Origin: an uncultured Eubacteriales bacterium
Lineage (GTDB): Bacteria > Bacillota > Clostridia > Peptostreptococcales > Anaerovoracaceae
Assembly (NCBI GenBank): GCA_900542295.1
Contig: UQNJ01000011.1
Coordinates: forward strand, 1 to 64,000
Direction of reading: 5' to 3'
DNA: 64,000 bases
Shown: in pieces, positions 8,213 to 19,200 of the stretch
How positions within the stretch are numbered: position 1 is the stretch's first letter
How the letters are laid out: each line of letters opens with the position of its first letter
Made by a program: the position numbers and the translations under genes
The notes under the pieces: model-generated
Database searches by the model: none
What the model was told of the DNA's origin: nothing
What the model saw: only the letters and a program-made list of their open reading frames with translations

Positions 8213-8962
8213 ATGGTTAGTAACATCGCAGCTATACAATTAAAAAATGTAAGCAAGAAGTATAGACTTTTTAAAAACGAAAAGAAGCGTCTTGCATCAT
8301 TTTTTAACAAAAATATTGAATACAAGACTAAAGAGGCGCTTAACAATGTAAGTCTCAATATATATAAGGGTGAGTCTGTAGCATTTTTTGGAAAGAATGG
8401 TGCAGGAAAATCAACTATGCTTAAGATTATAACCGGAGTTTCATATCCATCATCAGGGAAAGTCAGAGTAAACGGGCGCATAAGCGCTTTACTTGAGCTT
8501 ATGGCAGGGTTTGATGCTGAGATGACCGGTAGAGAAAACATTTACTTCAGAGGAGATATCTTGGGAATCAAAAAAGAAGAAATGAAAATACTTGAGGATA
8601 AAATTGTTGAATTTGCTGAGTTAGGAGAATATATCGACCAGCCTGTAAGAACTTATTCCAGCGGAATGAGGGCTCGACTGGGATTTGCGATAAATATCAG
8701 TGTAAAACCGGATGTCCTGATAGTAGATGAAGCATTAAGTGTAGGTGACAGGGATTTCAGGGAAAAATGCCGCAAAGCTGTAAAAGAGAAGATAGAGGAA
8801 GGTGTAACATTTCTGTTTGTTACTCATTCTGCTGCCGACGCTATAAAATTTTGCAAACGTGGAGTGGTTATGAAGAACGGTCATATTGTTTTTGACGGAG
8901 ATATTAAAGCGGCTTCGGAGTTTTACAATAAAAGTATTTTGAAGCAGAAAAAAATTATATAA
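8213..8962 (+). CDS. polysaccharide/teichoic acid ABC exporter, ATP-binding subunit
   Basis: 249 aa. Walker A is GKNGAGKST, the signature is YSSGMRARLGFAI and Walker B is VLIVDEALSVGD, all typical of the TagH/KpsT group. Family features also include LLELMAGFDAEMTGRENIYFRG and the N-terminal SKKYRLFKNEKKR. The C-terminal carbohydrate-binding extension of some homologues is absent, so export probably does not depend on recognising the chain end. Pairs with the permease immediately upstream. Confidence 0.93.
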   Translation: MVSNIAAIQLKNVSKKYRLFKNEKKRLASFFNKNIEYKTKEALNNVSLNIYKGESVAFFGKNGAGKSTMLKIITGVSYPSSGKVRVNGRISALLELMAGFDAEMTGRENIYFRGDILGIKKEEMKILEDKIVEFAELGEYIDQPVRTYSSGMRARLGFAINISVKPDVLIVDEALSVGDRDFREKCRKAVKEKIEEGVTFLFVTHSAADAIKFCKRGVVMKNGHIVFDGDIKAASEFYNKSILKQKKII

Positions 8963-8994
8963 AAACAAAGCGTTAGTTAAAATACGGAGTAAAT

Positions 8995-10110
8995 ATGAAC
9001 AATATAAACAGAGGAAAGATTATAAATTTCAAAGCGGCGATTATGGCAGCGATATTGATGATAAGCTTAATATGCTGTGAACTTGCATATGCGGCACCTA
9101 TAACAGAGGAACCTCAAAATCCACCTCAGACTGAGGAGCCACCGCAGACTGAGGTGCCCTCACAGCCTCAAACTCCAAATACATCACCCGGCAGCGATAA
9201 TACGGGCAGTATACAAAATACAGGAGGCTCTTCCGACACAAGAGCTGCTGATACAAGACTTAGTAAGCTTGAAATCTCATGTGGAGAATTAGTTCCGGAG
9301 TTCTCACCGGATATATATTCTTATACCGTGTATGTAAGCCGCACTGCGCAGGACAAAAGTTGTACCGCTTCTGCTGAAGCAATGGAAACATCCTCTGTAA
9401 TAAGTGCTGAGGGACCTTCAGAGTTTGACAGTGAAGATGTTCGCAAAACTATTAAGGTAGAAGGAAATGACGGAAGCAAAAGTGAATATGTAATAGATGT
9501 CCATGTTCTTAAAGATACTGAAGTTTTTATTGAAAATTCTCTCTATGCTGTTACTGAGCCGAAAACTATTGACAATCTTCCCGGGAAATTTAAGGTTGTC
9601 AAGACAGAATTTAAAGGGAACAAAATAAAAGCTGCAAAGAGCAGTGACGGCAATCTTATTTTGCTTTGCTTTGCTTCTGTCGATAATAAAGATGATATTC
9701 TGTGGTATATGCTTGGCAGCAATAAAGAGAGTATATATCCCGTACAATTTAAAGAAATTGATGGAAAAAATTACATATCAATCGCAAGCGGCGGAGAATT
9801 GGCATATGGCGAAGGAGGCTACAGTCTCTTTGGCAGTTCGGGAGAACTTCTGTTTGCCTTATCGGCTGATAACAAAAATAAAAGCTTAGGAGATTCAATA
9901 CTTGAAAATAAATATTTTTCTATATCATTGGCTGCGGCACTAATCATATGCATAATAATGTGTGTATATCTTCTTGCCGTAAACAGGGAAATAAGCAACA
10001 AAAAGGACAGCTCCGCCAAATATTTCAGACCGTATATGCATTTAAAAGATGGTGCTAATGAAATAGTAGGAGAAATAGAAGAGACACATATCGATGATAA
10101 GGAGTCATAG
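8995..10110 (+). CDS. secreted, membrane-anchored protein with cadherin-like domain
   Basis: 371 aa, function unknown. An N-terminal signal or anchor (about 12-34, ending CCELAYA) is followed by a Pro/Gln/Glu-rich linker (36-75), a cadherin-like beta-sandwich (about 88-170, with SPDIYSYTVYV and SKSEYVIDVHV), a second extracellular beta-rich part, and a C-terminal membrane segment (about 302-325) with a charged cytoplasmic tail. The same beta-sandwich type recurs in the propeller protein at 59245. Lies directly after the exporter genes; a structural or scaffolding role in polymer attachment is only an inference. Confidence 0.7.
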   Translation: MNNINRGKIINFKAAIMAAILMISLICCELAYAAPITEEPQNPPQTEEPPQTEVPSQPQTPNTSPGSDNTGSIQNTGGSSDTRAADTRLSKLEISCGELVPEFSPDIYSYTVYVSRTAQDKSCTASAEAMETSSVISAEGPSEFDSEDVRKTIKVEGNDGSKSEYVIDVHVLKDTEVFIENSLYAVTEPKTIDNLPGKFKVVKTEFKGNKIKAAKSSDGNLILLCFASVDNKDDILWYMLGSNKESIYPVQFKEIDGKNYISIASGGELAYGEGGYSLFGSSGELLFALSADNKNKSLGDSILENKYFSISLAAALIICIIMCVYLLAVNREISNKKDSSAKYFRPYMHLKDGANEIVGEIEETHIDDKES

Positions 10111-10112
10111 AG

Positions 10113-10964
10113 TTGGCTGTTAAGGAAAAAAACAAAGAAGTATTGAACAACCTTATATTAGTGGTTGTATTGAATTATATCAAAACCATGAAATTGAGGA
10201 AAGATTTCTCGATACCTGCATATTTTAGAGATGAACTTGGAATAGAAGATTCAAAAGGTTTGGTAAGAAGACTTGAAAAGAAAAATTATATAGAGTACAG
10301 CGACGGCAATATTTTGAGCATCACCTCAAAGGGTGAGGAATTTCTCAAGCTGCATGGAGATTATCTTGAGTTTTTCAACTTGGCAATACCGGGAATAACT
10401 ATTTTTGAATATCAGAACATAAAAGAGAAAAACGCAGAGAACGAACCGTTTGAGAAAATCATGATAATGGTTATTCTTAAGAAAATAAATCAGCTTGTAA
10501 AACGGGACAATTACACAGGAGTAAGAAATCTTCACTTTGATGCAGGAAAACTTTACCGTAAATTGGGATATACAGGTCAGGCTATGTATCATTATCTTGT
10601 ATCTCTGTATTTTGATGTAAGCGGATTGAAATATTATGATTATTTTTTAAAATTCATTTCAGGCAGCATGACTGAAAAAGAACTGCAGCTTGTGTACGAA
10701 TATGTATATATGGACACATATCTTATAGAAGAGATAAGAAGTGTCAGCGATGTGTATCATGATGATATTGTAGATTCTGTATACGAAAAAAACAAAATAA
10801 ATATAAATCTGTTAACCACTGAAAAGTTTAAGGAATTTGTACAAGACATAATAAGTAAAAAACAATATGAAGAAAAGTGGCAAGGTTATTTTAGAGCTGC
10901 ATATAATGCTTTGGTAATAGCCGCAGGCAATACAAAAAATAAAAAACCAGATTCGGTCAAATAA
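10113..10964 (+). CDS. unrecognised protein with winged-helix-like N-terminus and TPR-like middle
   Basis: 283 aa, not recognised. TTG start with AAGGAG ten bases upstream; begins 2 bp after the previous stop. Residues 1-85 are helical with a basic winged-helix look (RRLEKKNYIEYSDGNILSIT), as in DNA-binding or SAP-like domains. Residues 125-185 resemble one or two TPR-like helical pairs (GKLYRKLGYTGQAMYHYLV). No signal peptide or membrane segment, so cytoplasmic. Being fixed inside the wall operon suggests a regulatory or adaptor role there, but this is not shown. Confidence 0.6.
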   Translation: MAVKEKNKEVLNNLILVVVLNYIKTMKLRKDFSIPAYFRDELGIEDSKGLVRRLEKKNYIEYSDGNILSITSKGEEFLKLHGDYLEFFNLAIPGITIFEYQNIKEKNAENEPFEKIMIMVILKKINQLVKRDNYTGVRNLHFDAGKLYRKLGYTGQAMYHYLVSLYFDVSGLKYYDYFLKFISGSMTEKELQLVYEYVYMDTYLIEEIRSVSDVYHDDIVDSVYEKNKININLLTTEKFKEFVQDIISKKQYEEKWQGYFRAAYNALVIAAGNTKNKKPDSVK

Positions 10965-11009
10965 TTATGACAAAATAGAACGAGAATATACAGCTTTGGA
11001 GAATTAGTT

Positions 11010-12080
11010 GTGCAATATATAAAAATAGGGCATTTAAAGATTCCTTGTGAGGTGAGAAGCGAGGGCAACAAGAAAATACTTAAAATATTTGGATTTAAGT
11101 TACCCTTTTATGAATATAAAGACAGTTGCGGTCAGAAATATTATAAAATCCTGGGCGTTAAATTAAAATCAGACTTTAAGGGTAAAATTTTTCTCTCAAG
11201 GCGGAAACTTAATTTTCAAAACAGAGATGTCTGGGAAGATAAAGATATTAGGAAAATGGCAGAAAAAATTTTCATGGAAAAATTAGGTTATGAGCCTGAT
11301 TTTGATAATCCAAAAACAATGAATGAAAAGATTTTCTGGATGAAGCTTAATTATCATGATCCTCTTGTGACCACATGCTGTGACAAATTCAGAGTAAAGG
11401 AGTATGTGCGCCGCAAAATAGGAGAAGGGCTTACAGTGCCTGTCATAGACAGCTTTGAATCTGCAGACGATATTGATTTCGATAGGCTGCCGGATAGATT
11501 TGTTCTGAAAGTGAACTGGTCAAGCGGGTTTAATATAATAGTAAAAGATAAAAATGAACTTGACAGGCAAAAGACAAAAGAAAAATTGGATAAATGGCTC
11601 AGACCTGAACAGAACAGCTATTATCAGGCATTTAACTGGGGTTATAAGGACATGAAACCGGTGATATATGCCGAAGAGTATATAGAACAGATAGACGGTC
11701 AGCTTTATGACTATAAGTTTTACTGCTGCAACGGAAAAGCAAAGTTCTTGTTTGTATCTACAGACAGGTTCAGTGGAGATGGAGTTACTTACGATTTCTT
11801 TGACATGGACTTTAACAGATTGGCTCTTACTTACGGAGGAAGATTAAATTCTGCCGAGCCTTTAAAAAAACCGCAATCATTTGATGAAATGATAAAATAT
11901 GCAGAAATTTTAGCTCAGCCTTTTCCCTTTGTCAGAGTGGATTTTTACGAAATAGAAGGACGGCCGTATGTAGGTGAGATGACATTTTACTCAGGAGGAG
12001 GAATACTTCCTTTTGAGCCTGTTAGCTGGGATTATAAGCTTGGAGAATATATACAGCTGCCTATTGAAAAATACGGATAA
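11010..12080 (+). CDS. TupA-like ATP-grasp protein (first copy)
   Basis: 356 aa. The ATPgrasp_TupA family is recognised from MNEKIFWMKLNYHDPL, TCCDKFRVKEYV, FVLKVNWSSGFNIIV (ATP-binding Lys), EEYIEQIDGQLYDYKFYC and the metal site RVDFYEIEGRPYVGEMTFYS. Family members occur in capsule and surface glycan loci and may add amino acids or peptides to the glycan; the substrate here is unknown. GTG start with GGAG upstream. The first 75 residues are an extra N-terminal portion rich in Lys. Paired with a paralogue that starts 8 bp downstream. Confidence 0.85.
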   Translation: MQYIKIGHLKIPCEVRSEGNKKILKIFGFKLPFYEYKDSCGQKYYKILGVKLKSDFKGKIFLSRRKLNFQNRDVWEDKDIRKMAEKIFMEKLGYEPDFDNPKTMNEKIFWMKLNYHDPLVTTCCDKFRVKEYVRRKIGEGLTVPVIDSFESADDIDFDRLPDRFVLKVNWSSGFNIIVKDKNELDRQKTKEKLDKWLRPEQNSYYQAFNWGYKDMKPVIYAEEYIEQIDGQLYDYKFYCCNGKAKFLFVSTDRFSGDGVTYDFFDMDFNRLALTYGGRLNSAEPLKKPQSFDEMIKYAEILAQPFPFVRVDFYEIEGRPYVGEMTFYSGGGILPFEPVSWDYKLGEYIQLPIEKYG

Positions 12081-12088
12081 TTTTGGTT

Positions 12089-13204
12089 ATGAATGTAAAT
12101 AAAAAATTGAAACGGTTTAGGAGCAAAATAATAAAACGCCGTGTTATCGGAAATATAAGTTATATTATTGTATTCGGCAAATTCAGGATTTCTTATACAA
12201 AGAGAGGTCAATATCTTAGATTAGGCGGATTGGAAATAAAAAGGGGAAGACGCAGCGACGAGGATGAACTTTTAAATCCTGCCGGAATATTCAGCTTTGA
12301 AAAAACAGAAGCGATACTGGCATATGCTATGGAAGAGAAAATAACAACCGATATAAAAAAGCATTACTGCGAACAGAAAGGGTATAAACAGCTCAAATAT
12401 TTCCCAAATCTTACAAAGCCGCAAACCTTTAATGAAAAGCTGCTGTGGCTTGCAATATATTATAAGAATCCGGATTATAGCGTGGCTTGTGATAAGGCTG
12501 CTGCGAAAGGCTGGATAGGAAAGAGAATCGGGGCTGAATATACAGTGCCTGTAATCGGTGTTTATGATGATGTTAATAAAATCGATTTTGACACCTTCCC
12601 TGAAAAGTTCGTTATTAAAGCCAATAACGGATGGGGTTCAAATGAGGTGGCGCTAATCAGGGATAAAAGCAGAGTAGACATTGAAAACTTAAAGGCAGTA
12701 GTATCAACATGGCTTTATCCATGGAAATTCTACTGTTATAACAATATGTGCATAACTGACGAAAAACCGAGTCGCCCTCTAATCGTCGTTGAAGAATTTT
12801 TAGAGCAAAAGGGCAAAAAATACCCTGATGATTATAAATTGTACTGCTGTAATGGAAAAGTGAAATTTTCTATGATAGTCAGCAGCAGAGGAAACAAAAA
12901 TCAAAGCCGTACATTTGTTGACAGAGAATGGAATCCGCTGCCTGTAGGCAGAGCCGGAAAGCAATCTGCTGCGTTGTCTGCGAAACCTGAAAATTATGAA
13001 AAAATGGTAGAGTTAGCAGAGAGGTTAGCTGTAGAGACTCCTTTGGTGCGTGTTGATTTTTATGATATTGATGGAAAACTATATGTAGGTGAACTGACCT
13101 TTACGCCGGGGCTGTTTCTGCGATTTGATTCTAAAGGCGAAGATGAATTTTTAGGCAATTACTTGGACATAAGCGGTCTTATGGGTCAAGTTGATGCGAT
13201 ATAA
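12089..13204 (+). CDS. TupA-like ATP-grasp protein (second copy)
   Basis: 371 aa from ATG 12089; an in-frame TTG at 12083 would add two residues. Paralogue of the upstream protein with the same motifs: TFNEKLLWLAIYYKNPDYSVACDKAAAKGWI, KFVIKANNGWGSNEV, VVEEFLEQKG, DDYKLYCCNGKVKF and LVRVDFYDIDGKLYVGELTFTPG. The N-terminal extension (1-80) is also shared. No clear ribosome site, so translation is probably coupled to the gene before. Last gene of the wall cluster before the CWB2 proteins. Two paralogues suggest two successive ligations or two acceptors. Confidence 0.85.
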   Translation: MNVNKKLKRFRSKIIKRRVIGNISYIIVFGKFRISYTKRGQYLRLGGLEIKRGRRSDEDELLNPAGIFSFEKTEAILAYAMEEKITTDIKKHYCEQKGYKQLKYFPNLTKPQTFNEKLLWLAIYYKNPDYSVACDKAAAKGWIGKRIGAEYTVPVIGVYDDVNKIDFDTFPEKFVIKANNGWGSNEVALIRDKSRVDIENLKAVVSTWLYPWKFYCYNNMCITDEKPSRPLIVVEEFLEQKGKKYPDDYKLYCCNGKVKFSMIVSSRGNKNQSRTFVDREWNPLPVGRAGKQSAALSAKPENYEKMVELAERLAVETPLVRVDFYDIDGKLYVGELTFTPGLFLRFDSKGEDEFLGNYLDISGLMGQVDAI

Positions 13205-13247
13205 AAGGTATTATTTAAAGGTATTATAAGAGAAAGGAGTTGTAACA

Positions 13248-16200
13248 ATGTTTGAGAAAAGTATGCAAAACAGTTTCAAAAGAAGCATAGCTATTCTCTT
13301 AATCATTGCATTGGTCTTTTCGATGTGCGCACCATCGGCATTTGCTCTTGGCGAGCAGTGGCAAGGTACAGCAGAAGGCGATGTTTTGATTAAAGACACT
13401 GTAACAAAAATTGCTGACAATGTCTATGAGCATGAGGTGATTACCAACAACAAAGACGGTAATGAACAAAAGATAGACTACTTATGCGAAATAGGCAAGA
13501 GCGATACGATTAAAATCGTAGCAGGTTATGGGCAAGACGATGCAAGTAGCTGGTCGCTTACACCGACAACCAAACAGGCGGCAGCCTATGAAAAAAATCA
13601 TCCCGGCGAAACGGTAGTAGCTGGAATCAATGCAGACTTTTTCAATATGGCGACAGGTCAGCCTCAAGGCGCCTTGGTTATGGAGGGGAAAGTTTATAAC
13701 AATGCCAATAACAGACCGTATTTTGGTATAACAAAAGATGGAAAAGCTGTAATAAGACAGGATAATAATCTAAGCGATCTTGATGCAGCTGTAGGTGGAG
13801 ATGTTATATTAGTATCAGACGGAAAACCTGTTACTGAAAATACTTCATACGGAGCCCTTAAGTACAGCAGAACTGCTATAGGTATTAAAGCAGACGGAAC
13901 CGTTGTAACTTTTGTTACACATGGACTTAATCCTCCTATTTCATGCGGCCGTACATATACCGATATAGCAGCTATGCTGGCTAATGAAGGATGTGTTTCA
14001 GCTCTTGCTCTTGACGGCGGCGGTTCGTCTACATTTGCGGCAAGACCTGAGGGCACCAATGATCTTTTTTTAAGAAACTCACCTGCCGACGGAGCAGAGA
14101 GAGCAGTAAGTTCCAGCTTGCTGATTGTTTCCACAGCAGAACCTACGGGGGTTTTCAGCCATGCTCAGCTTACTCCTAACAACGAAATCTATACACCGGG
14201 TTCAAATGTTCAGTTTGAGGCTAAAGGTGTAGATACTGCCGGAATCGGCATGGAGCTTCCTGAGGGTGTCAAATATGCGCTTGCAGAGGACAGCAAGGCA
14301 CTTGGTACTATAGACGAAAACACAGGTGTTTTTACTGCTGGTGAAGATATAGGTATAGTAACTGTAAATATGATCTATGAGAATAAGGTCGTGGGTGAGA
14401 CCAAGATAGAAATCGCAGTTCCGGATCATATTTATTTCGGAAATGAAGAAGTCAGCTTAGGTTTTGAGGAATCATCTGATTTGGGAATTGTAGTCAGAAG
14501 CAAGGGCCGTGATATGAACTACAAGGTAGGAGATATCAAGTGGACAATCTCCGATCCTGCTATGGGTAGGTTTGAAGGCAACAGCTTTATTTCCGCCGAT
14601 GGTGTCAGCCTTACGGGAGAAGCTACGGCAACTTCTGCTTTTGACGAGAATGTTTTTGGAAAAATCAAAGTTATAGTAGGTAAAATGCCTACAGTTGTAT
14701 GGGACTTTGAAGATGTTGAGAACGAAGATGGAAGCACTATTCTTGCAGAAGATTATTATATCGGAACTGAAGAAGCTCCGGGAATCTTGAGCCACAGCAA
14801 TTATAGAAGAGGTGGAAAAGAATCCATTGAAATAGTAAGTTCAGATATGGATGAGCCTGTAAGATTCGGAAACAAGAGTCTGAAGCTTAATTACGACTTT
14901 AGGGATTGTGGAGAAGTTACAGAAGGTGCATGTATTGGAACTACAGATGAATTAACTGTACCGGGAGTACCTACAGGTATAGGTTGTTGGGTGTATGCTC
15001 CTGAAGGAGTAGGTGTACAGTGGCAAGGCGAAGGTTCTCAGGCAGGATTCTGGCTTAGAGGATATGCAACCGATGGACAAGGTTCTTTAGTGCAATATGA
15101 CTTTACACTTGAGCCGAAAAAAGTTCAAGGAGACCAGCAGCCGGGAATATACTGGGAAGGCTGGAAATATCTTGAAGCAGACCTTACAGGTTCACAAGCC
15201 CCATTTGCAATAAAACCGGGAATGACTTTCAGACTGATGTTTGTTGCAGGAACAAAGATGGGAACAAGAACTGCAAATTCCATATATTTCGATAATCTTC
15301 AGTTTGTATATGGAGCCAATGTAGATGACATAGATGAGCCTTATGTGGCTTCTATGCAGATTAACGGCGCAGAACTTGAAAATAACATGGTTGTAAAGAC
15401 CAATACTGTTACAATAGATTCCATGCTTAAAGATAAAGATGGAAAATATGCGACAGGAATTGACGACAAGACTGTGAGAATGTACATAGACGGTATCAAT
15501 GTAGTTGACAATGATAAATATATGTATGCTTACAGCGATGGAGACGACAGAGCACAGCTGTCCGATGTTAAGTTAAAGGATGGAAAACACTCCATAACTA
15601 TCAAGGCAAAGGACGGCTTCGGTAATGAAGTAAACGAGACGAGATATTTTACGGTAGATACAGGCTCACAAAACGAGGGCACTTCTGTAAGTATCATACC
15701 GGCAACTGAGAAAGCCGTAATAGGTAAGACTATTGACTTGCAGATAGTTGCATCTGACGATACAGTTACTCAAAGTACAACTATCTTTAAGCTTGGGAAC
15801 CAGTTTAAAGATTATAAGGTTAAGTTCTCTGATAATTATGAGGGAACTGCTACCTATAATAAATTGGAAAAAACCATTACAATAGACGCAAAACGCAAAG
15901 AAACCGCTTCCCCGCTGAGTCTTTGGGACAGGCTTACAGGCAATACTGAAACTGTAATAGCAACATTATCTGTAGATGTGCCTGCTAACCTTAAAGAGAC
16001 AGATAGTTTCACTTATACTGTAAAAGGCGGAAAATTTGAGACAGAGCAAGGAGAATATAATACTTATTCAAGCGGCGAACTGAAAGTTGCTGTCGGTTCA
16101 GACTATCAAGTTTCTTCCGGTACTGTAATCTTAGGCGGCAAAGCTGCTGAAATTAAAGTTAAGGATTCTGCCGGAAAACCTGTTGCATCAGTACCTTTGT

Positions 16201-19200
16201 ATATGTCTCAGGATAACAGCCTGATAGGCGAAACTGATGAAAACGGTGTTCTTAAGACAGATAAATTTAACAAAGAGGGTCTTACAGCAAGCGATTATGT
16301 AATTTATGCAAAGGACAAAAACGGAGGTCTGTCATTTGAGTATAAGCTTTCGGTATTTGCACCGCAAGGTGAATTAAACGGTATGCCTTACAATGTAAGA
16401 TTCAATACTGTAGAAAAACTTGCGTCACAAAAGAACATTACATGGTTCTCCAACCCTCTCAATGACAAGAAGCAGACAATCAAATACAGGGAGAGCGGAA
16501 GCCAAGAGTGGAAAACAGCCGATGCAAAAACTCAGCAGGTTGATTTTGATACAAGCGGTAATTATATAGTAAATGTAAATGCTGTAAACTTAGAAGGGCT
16601 TAAGGCTGATACAACATATGAATATGTTTTAGGTACAGATGGAGCAGTTCTTGAAGCGGCAACCTTTAAGACCGGTCAAGAAGGAAAGAAAACCAATGAG
16701 TTCTTTATAATAGGCGATATTCAAGACCCTGATAAGAGCAGAGTTGAAGAAGTTGCAAGGCAATTGGATGCCAAGAATCATAATTATGATTTCGGTATCA
16801 CCATAGGAGACGCTATAGATCAGGCATCAAACTATACGGACTGGAGCGATCTCGGACAAGTTTTAGGTGCCGATATGTTAGGCGGTACCAATATGGTGAA
16901 TATCATGGGAAACCATGAATATTACGGAGATCCAATTGCGGAAATCGCTTCTGCTATATATAACAATCCTAATACCGATGAAGGCGGATATTATTCATTC
17001 GAGTATAATGACGTTTATGTAGCCGTAATTAACTTCTCAAATACTGCTTCTCCTATTAAGGAGGCAGCAGATTGGCTTGTAAAGGACGCAGAAAAATCAA
17101 ATGCTACATGGAAGATTCTATGTATGCATCAGCCTGCATATTACACCAATAACGGTGGTAATGAACCTGTATATGAAGCAATTCCTGACGCAGCGGAAAA
17201 AGCAGGCATAGATGCAGTGTTCTCAGGTCATGACCACTCATGGGCAGTAACAAATCCGCTTATCGACGACAAGATAGATGAAGAAAACGGTATAGTTTAT
17301 TACATCGTCGGAGCAGCAGGAAGCAAGAGATATGCAGCCTCTACTCAAGATAAGTTTGACTACAATACAATATTCAAAAAGGTAGGAGAACCGTTTACAG
17401 CAACATACCTTAAAGTTTCATCAGATCAGGATGAAATGACAATAAATGTATATGATACAAAAGCAGGTCTTTTAGATACTGTAGTACTCAAGTCCGAGTG
17501 CAAGAAAAATGGACATGTACATGTTTACGACCCGGTTAAGAATGAACTCAGATGTAAAGTTTGTAACAGGACTACAGAAAACTATACCGGAGATGTTTTC
17601 GACAAAGATGGAAAAGAATATTATTTGCTGAGCGGTGAGCGCCAGACAGGCTGGGTTACTGTAGGTACTGAAATGCGTTATTACGATAATAACGGTATCA
17701 GAGAGAAAGTTACAAAGGACGAAACACCGTCAACATGTATAATCGACGGATTCTGCATCTACACTTCGGAGTCAGGTGCAACAAAGAGAGTTGACTATAT
17801 CGATGCAGGCGGACATGAATACGAAGTAAAAGACGGAAAAGTTATATGTACAAAATGTGGTTGGCAGCAGTTTGAAATGACTGACCTTGAGGTTTCATTA
17901 AGCACAAATTTGTACACATATAACGGAGCTGCCAAGACACCGTATACTACGGCTGTAGACCCTAACGGAAATACTCTCAAAAAGAGACCGCAGCCATATC
18001 CTGATTATTATTCTGCATATAAAAACAATGTTGAGGTAGGAACTGCAACAGTTACACTTACTGCCGCAAAATATGGTACATATGTAGATATGACTTCATG
18101 GAGAGGTAATTATAAGGGTTCTGTTACAGTTAAATATGAAATAAGACCTACTGCACCTACCAATGCTAAGGTGGCTTATGAAAACGGCAAGTATGTTCTT
18201 ATGTGGGATGCTGCTAAATATGCAGATAAATGTGTTGATGAATATGTTGTTTATCAGTCTGTAAATGGTGGTGAATGGACAGAAGTAGGAACCACAGCAG
18301 AAACAAAATACGGAATAACCGTTGATGAAAAGAACACATATGAATATCGTATAGCGTCAAGAAAGCAGGCGAAAGACGGTAAGATTTATGAGTCTGCAAC
18401 TTATGCTACAGCCAAAACACTATCTATTGATGTGAAAGTGGGATTCCGTGATGAAGATGCAAAACCTGCGCTGAAGTGGAACACCAACAAGGGTGCCACC
18501 TATAATGTATGGCGTTCTACCAAAGAAAATGGTGTTTACCAGAAAGTATTCTCGACTAAAGGCACTACATATACACATGTATCAGCAGAACCGGGAAGAA
18601 CATATTATTATAAGGTTGAAGCAAATGCTAACGGAGCAACTGTATTCAGTGATGTAGTAAGTGTAACTTGTCCATTGAAGTCACCAGCTATTGATAAGAT
18701 TGAAATCAATAAAGACGGAAAACCAACTCTTAAATGGACTGAGGTTAAAGGTGCTGTTCAGTATGATGTATACAGAGCCGATAGCAAAGACGGTGAATAT
18801 ACAAAGATGTTTACTACTAAGGGAACAACTTATACAAATACTTCAGCTGAGGCAGGAAAAACTTATTATTATAAAGTTGCTGCAACTTATAATTCAGTAA
18901 CTTCTTACAGCGGAGTAATGAGTATAACTTGCCCTATAGATGCACCCGAACTTGAAAAGATAACTGTCAACAGTGATGGAAAACCTGTAATTAAGTGGAA
19001 CAGCGCAGATGGAGCATTGTTATACAAAGTATACAGAGCTGACAGCAAAGATGGTGAATATGTTGAAGTTGCAGCTACCGAAAGTACAACCTATGTTGAT
19101 ACAAATACAATACCTGCAAAAACATATTACTATAAGATTGAGTCAGTTGCTGGTGAACTCACTGCATTGAGTGGAGTAGAAAGTATAACTTGCCCTATAG

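Noticed and set aside
7825..8541. 238-codon open frame on the minus strand
   Set aside because: Opposite the two ABC exporter genes; low-complexity shadow of real coding sequence.
13694..14134. 146-codon minus-strand frame inside the giant surface gene
   Set aside because: Opposite the phosphodiester glycosidase domain; no start signal and no recognisable protein.
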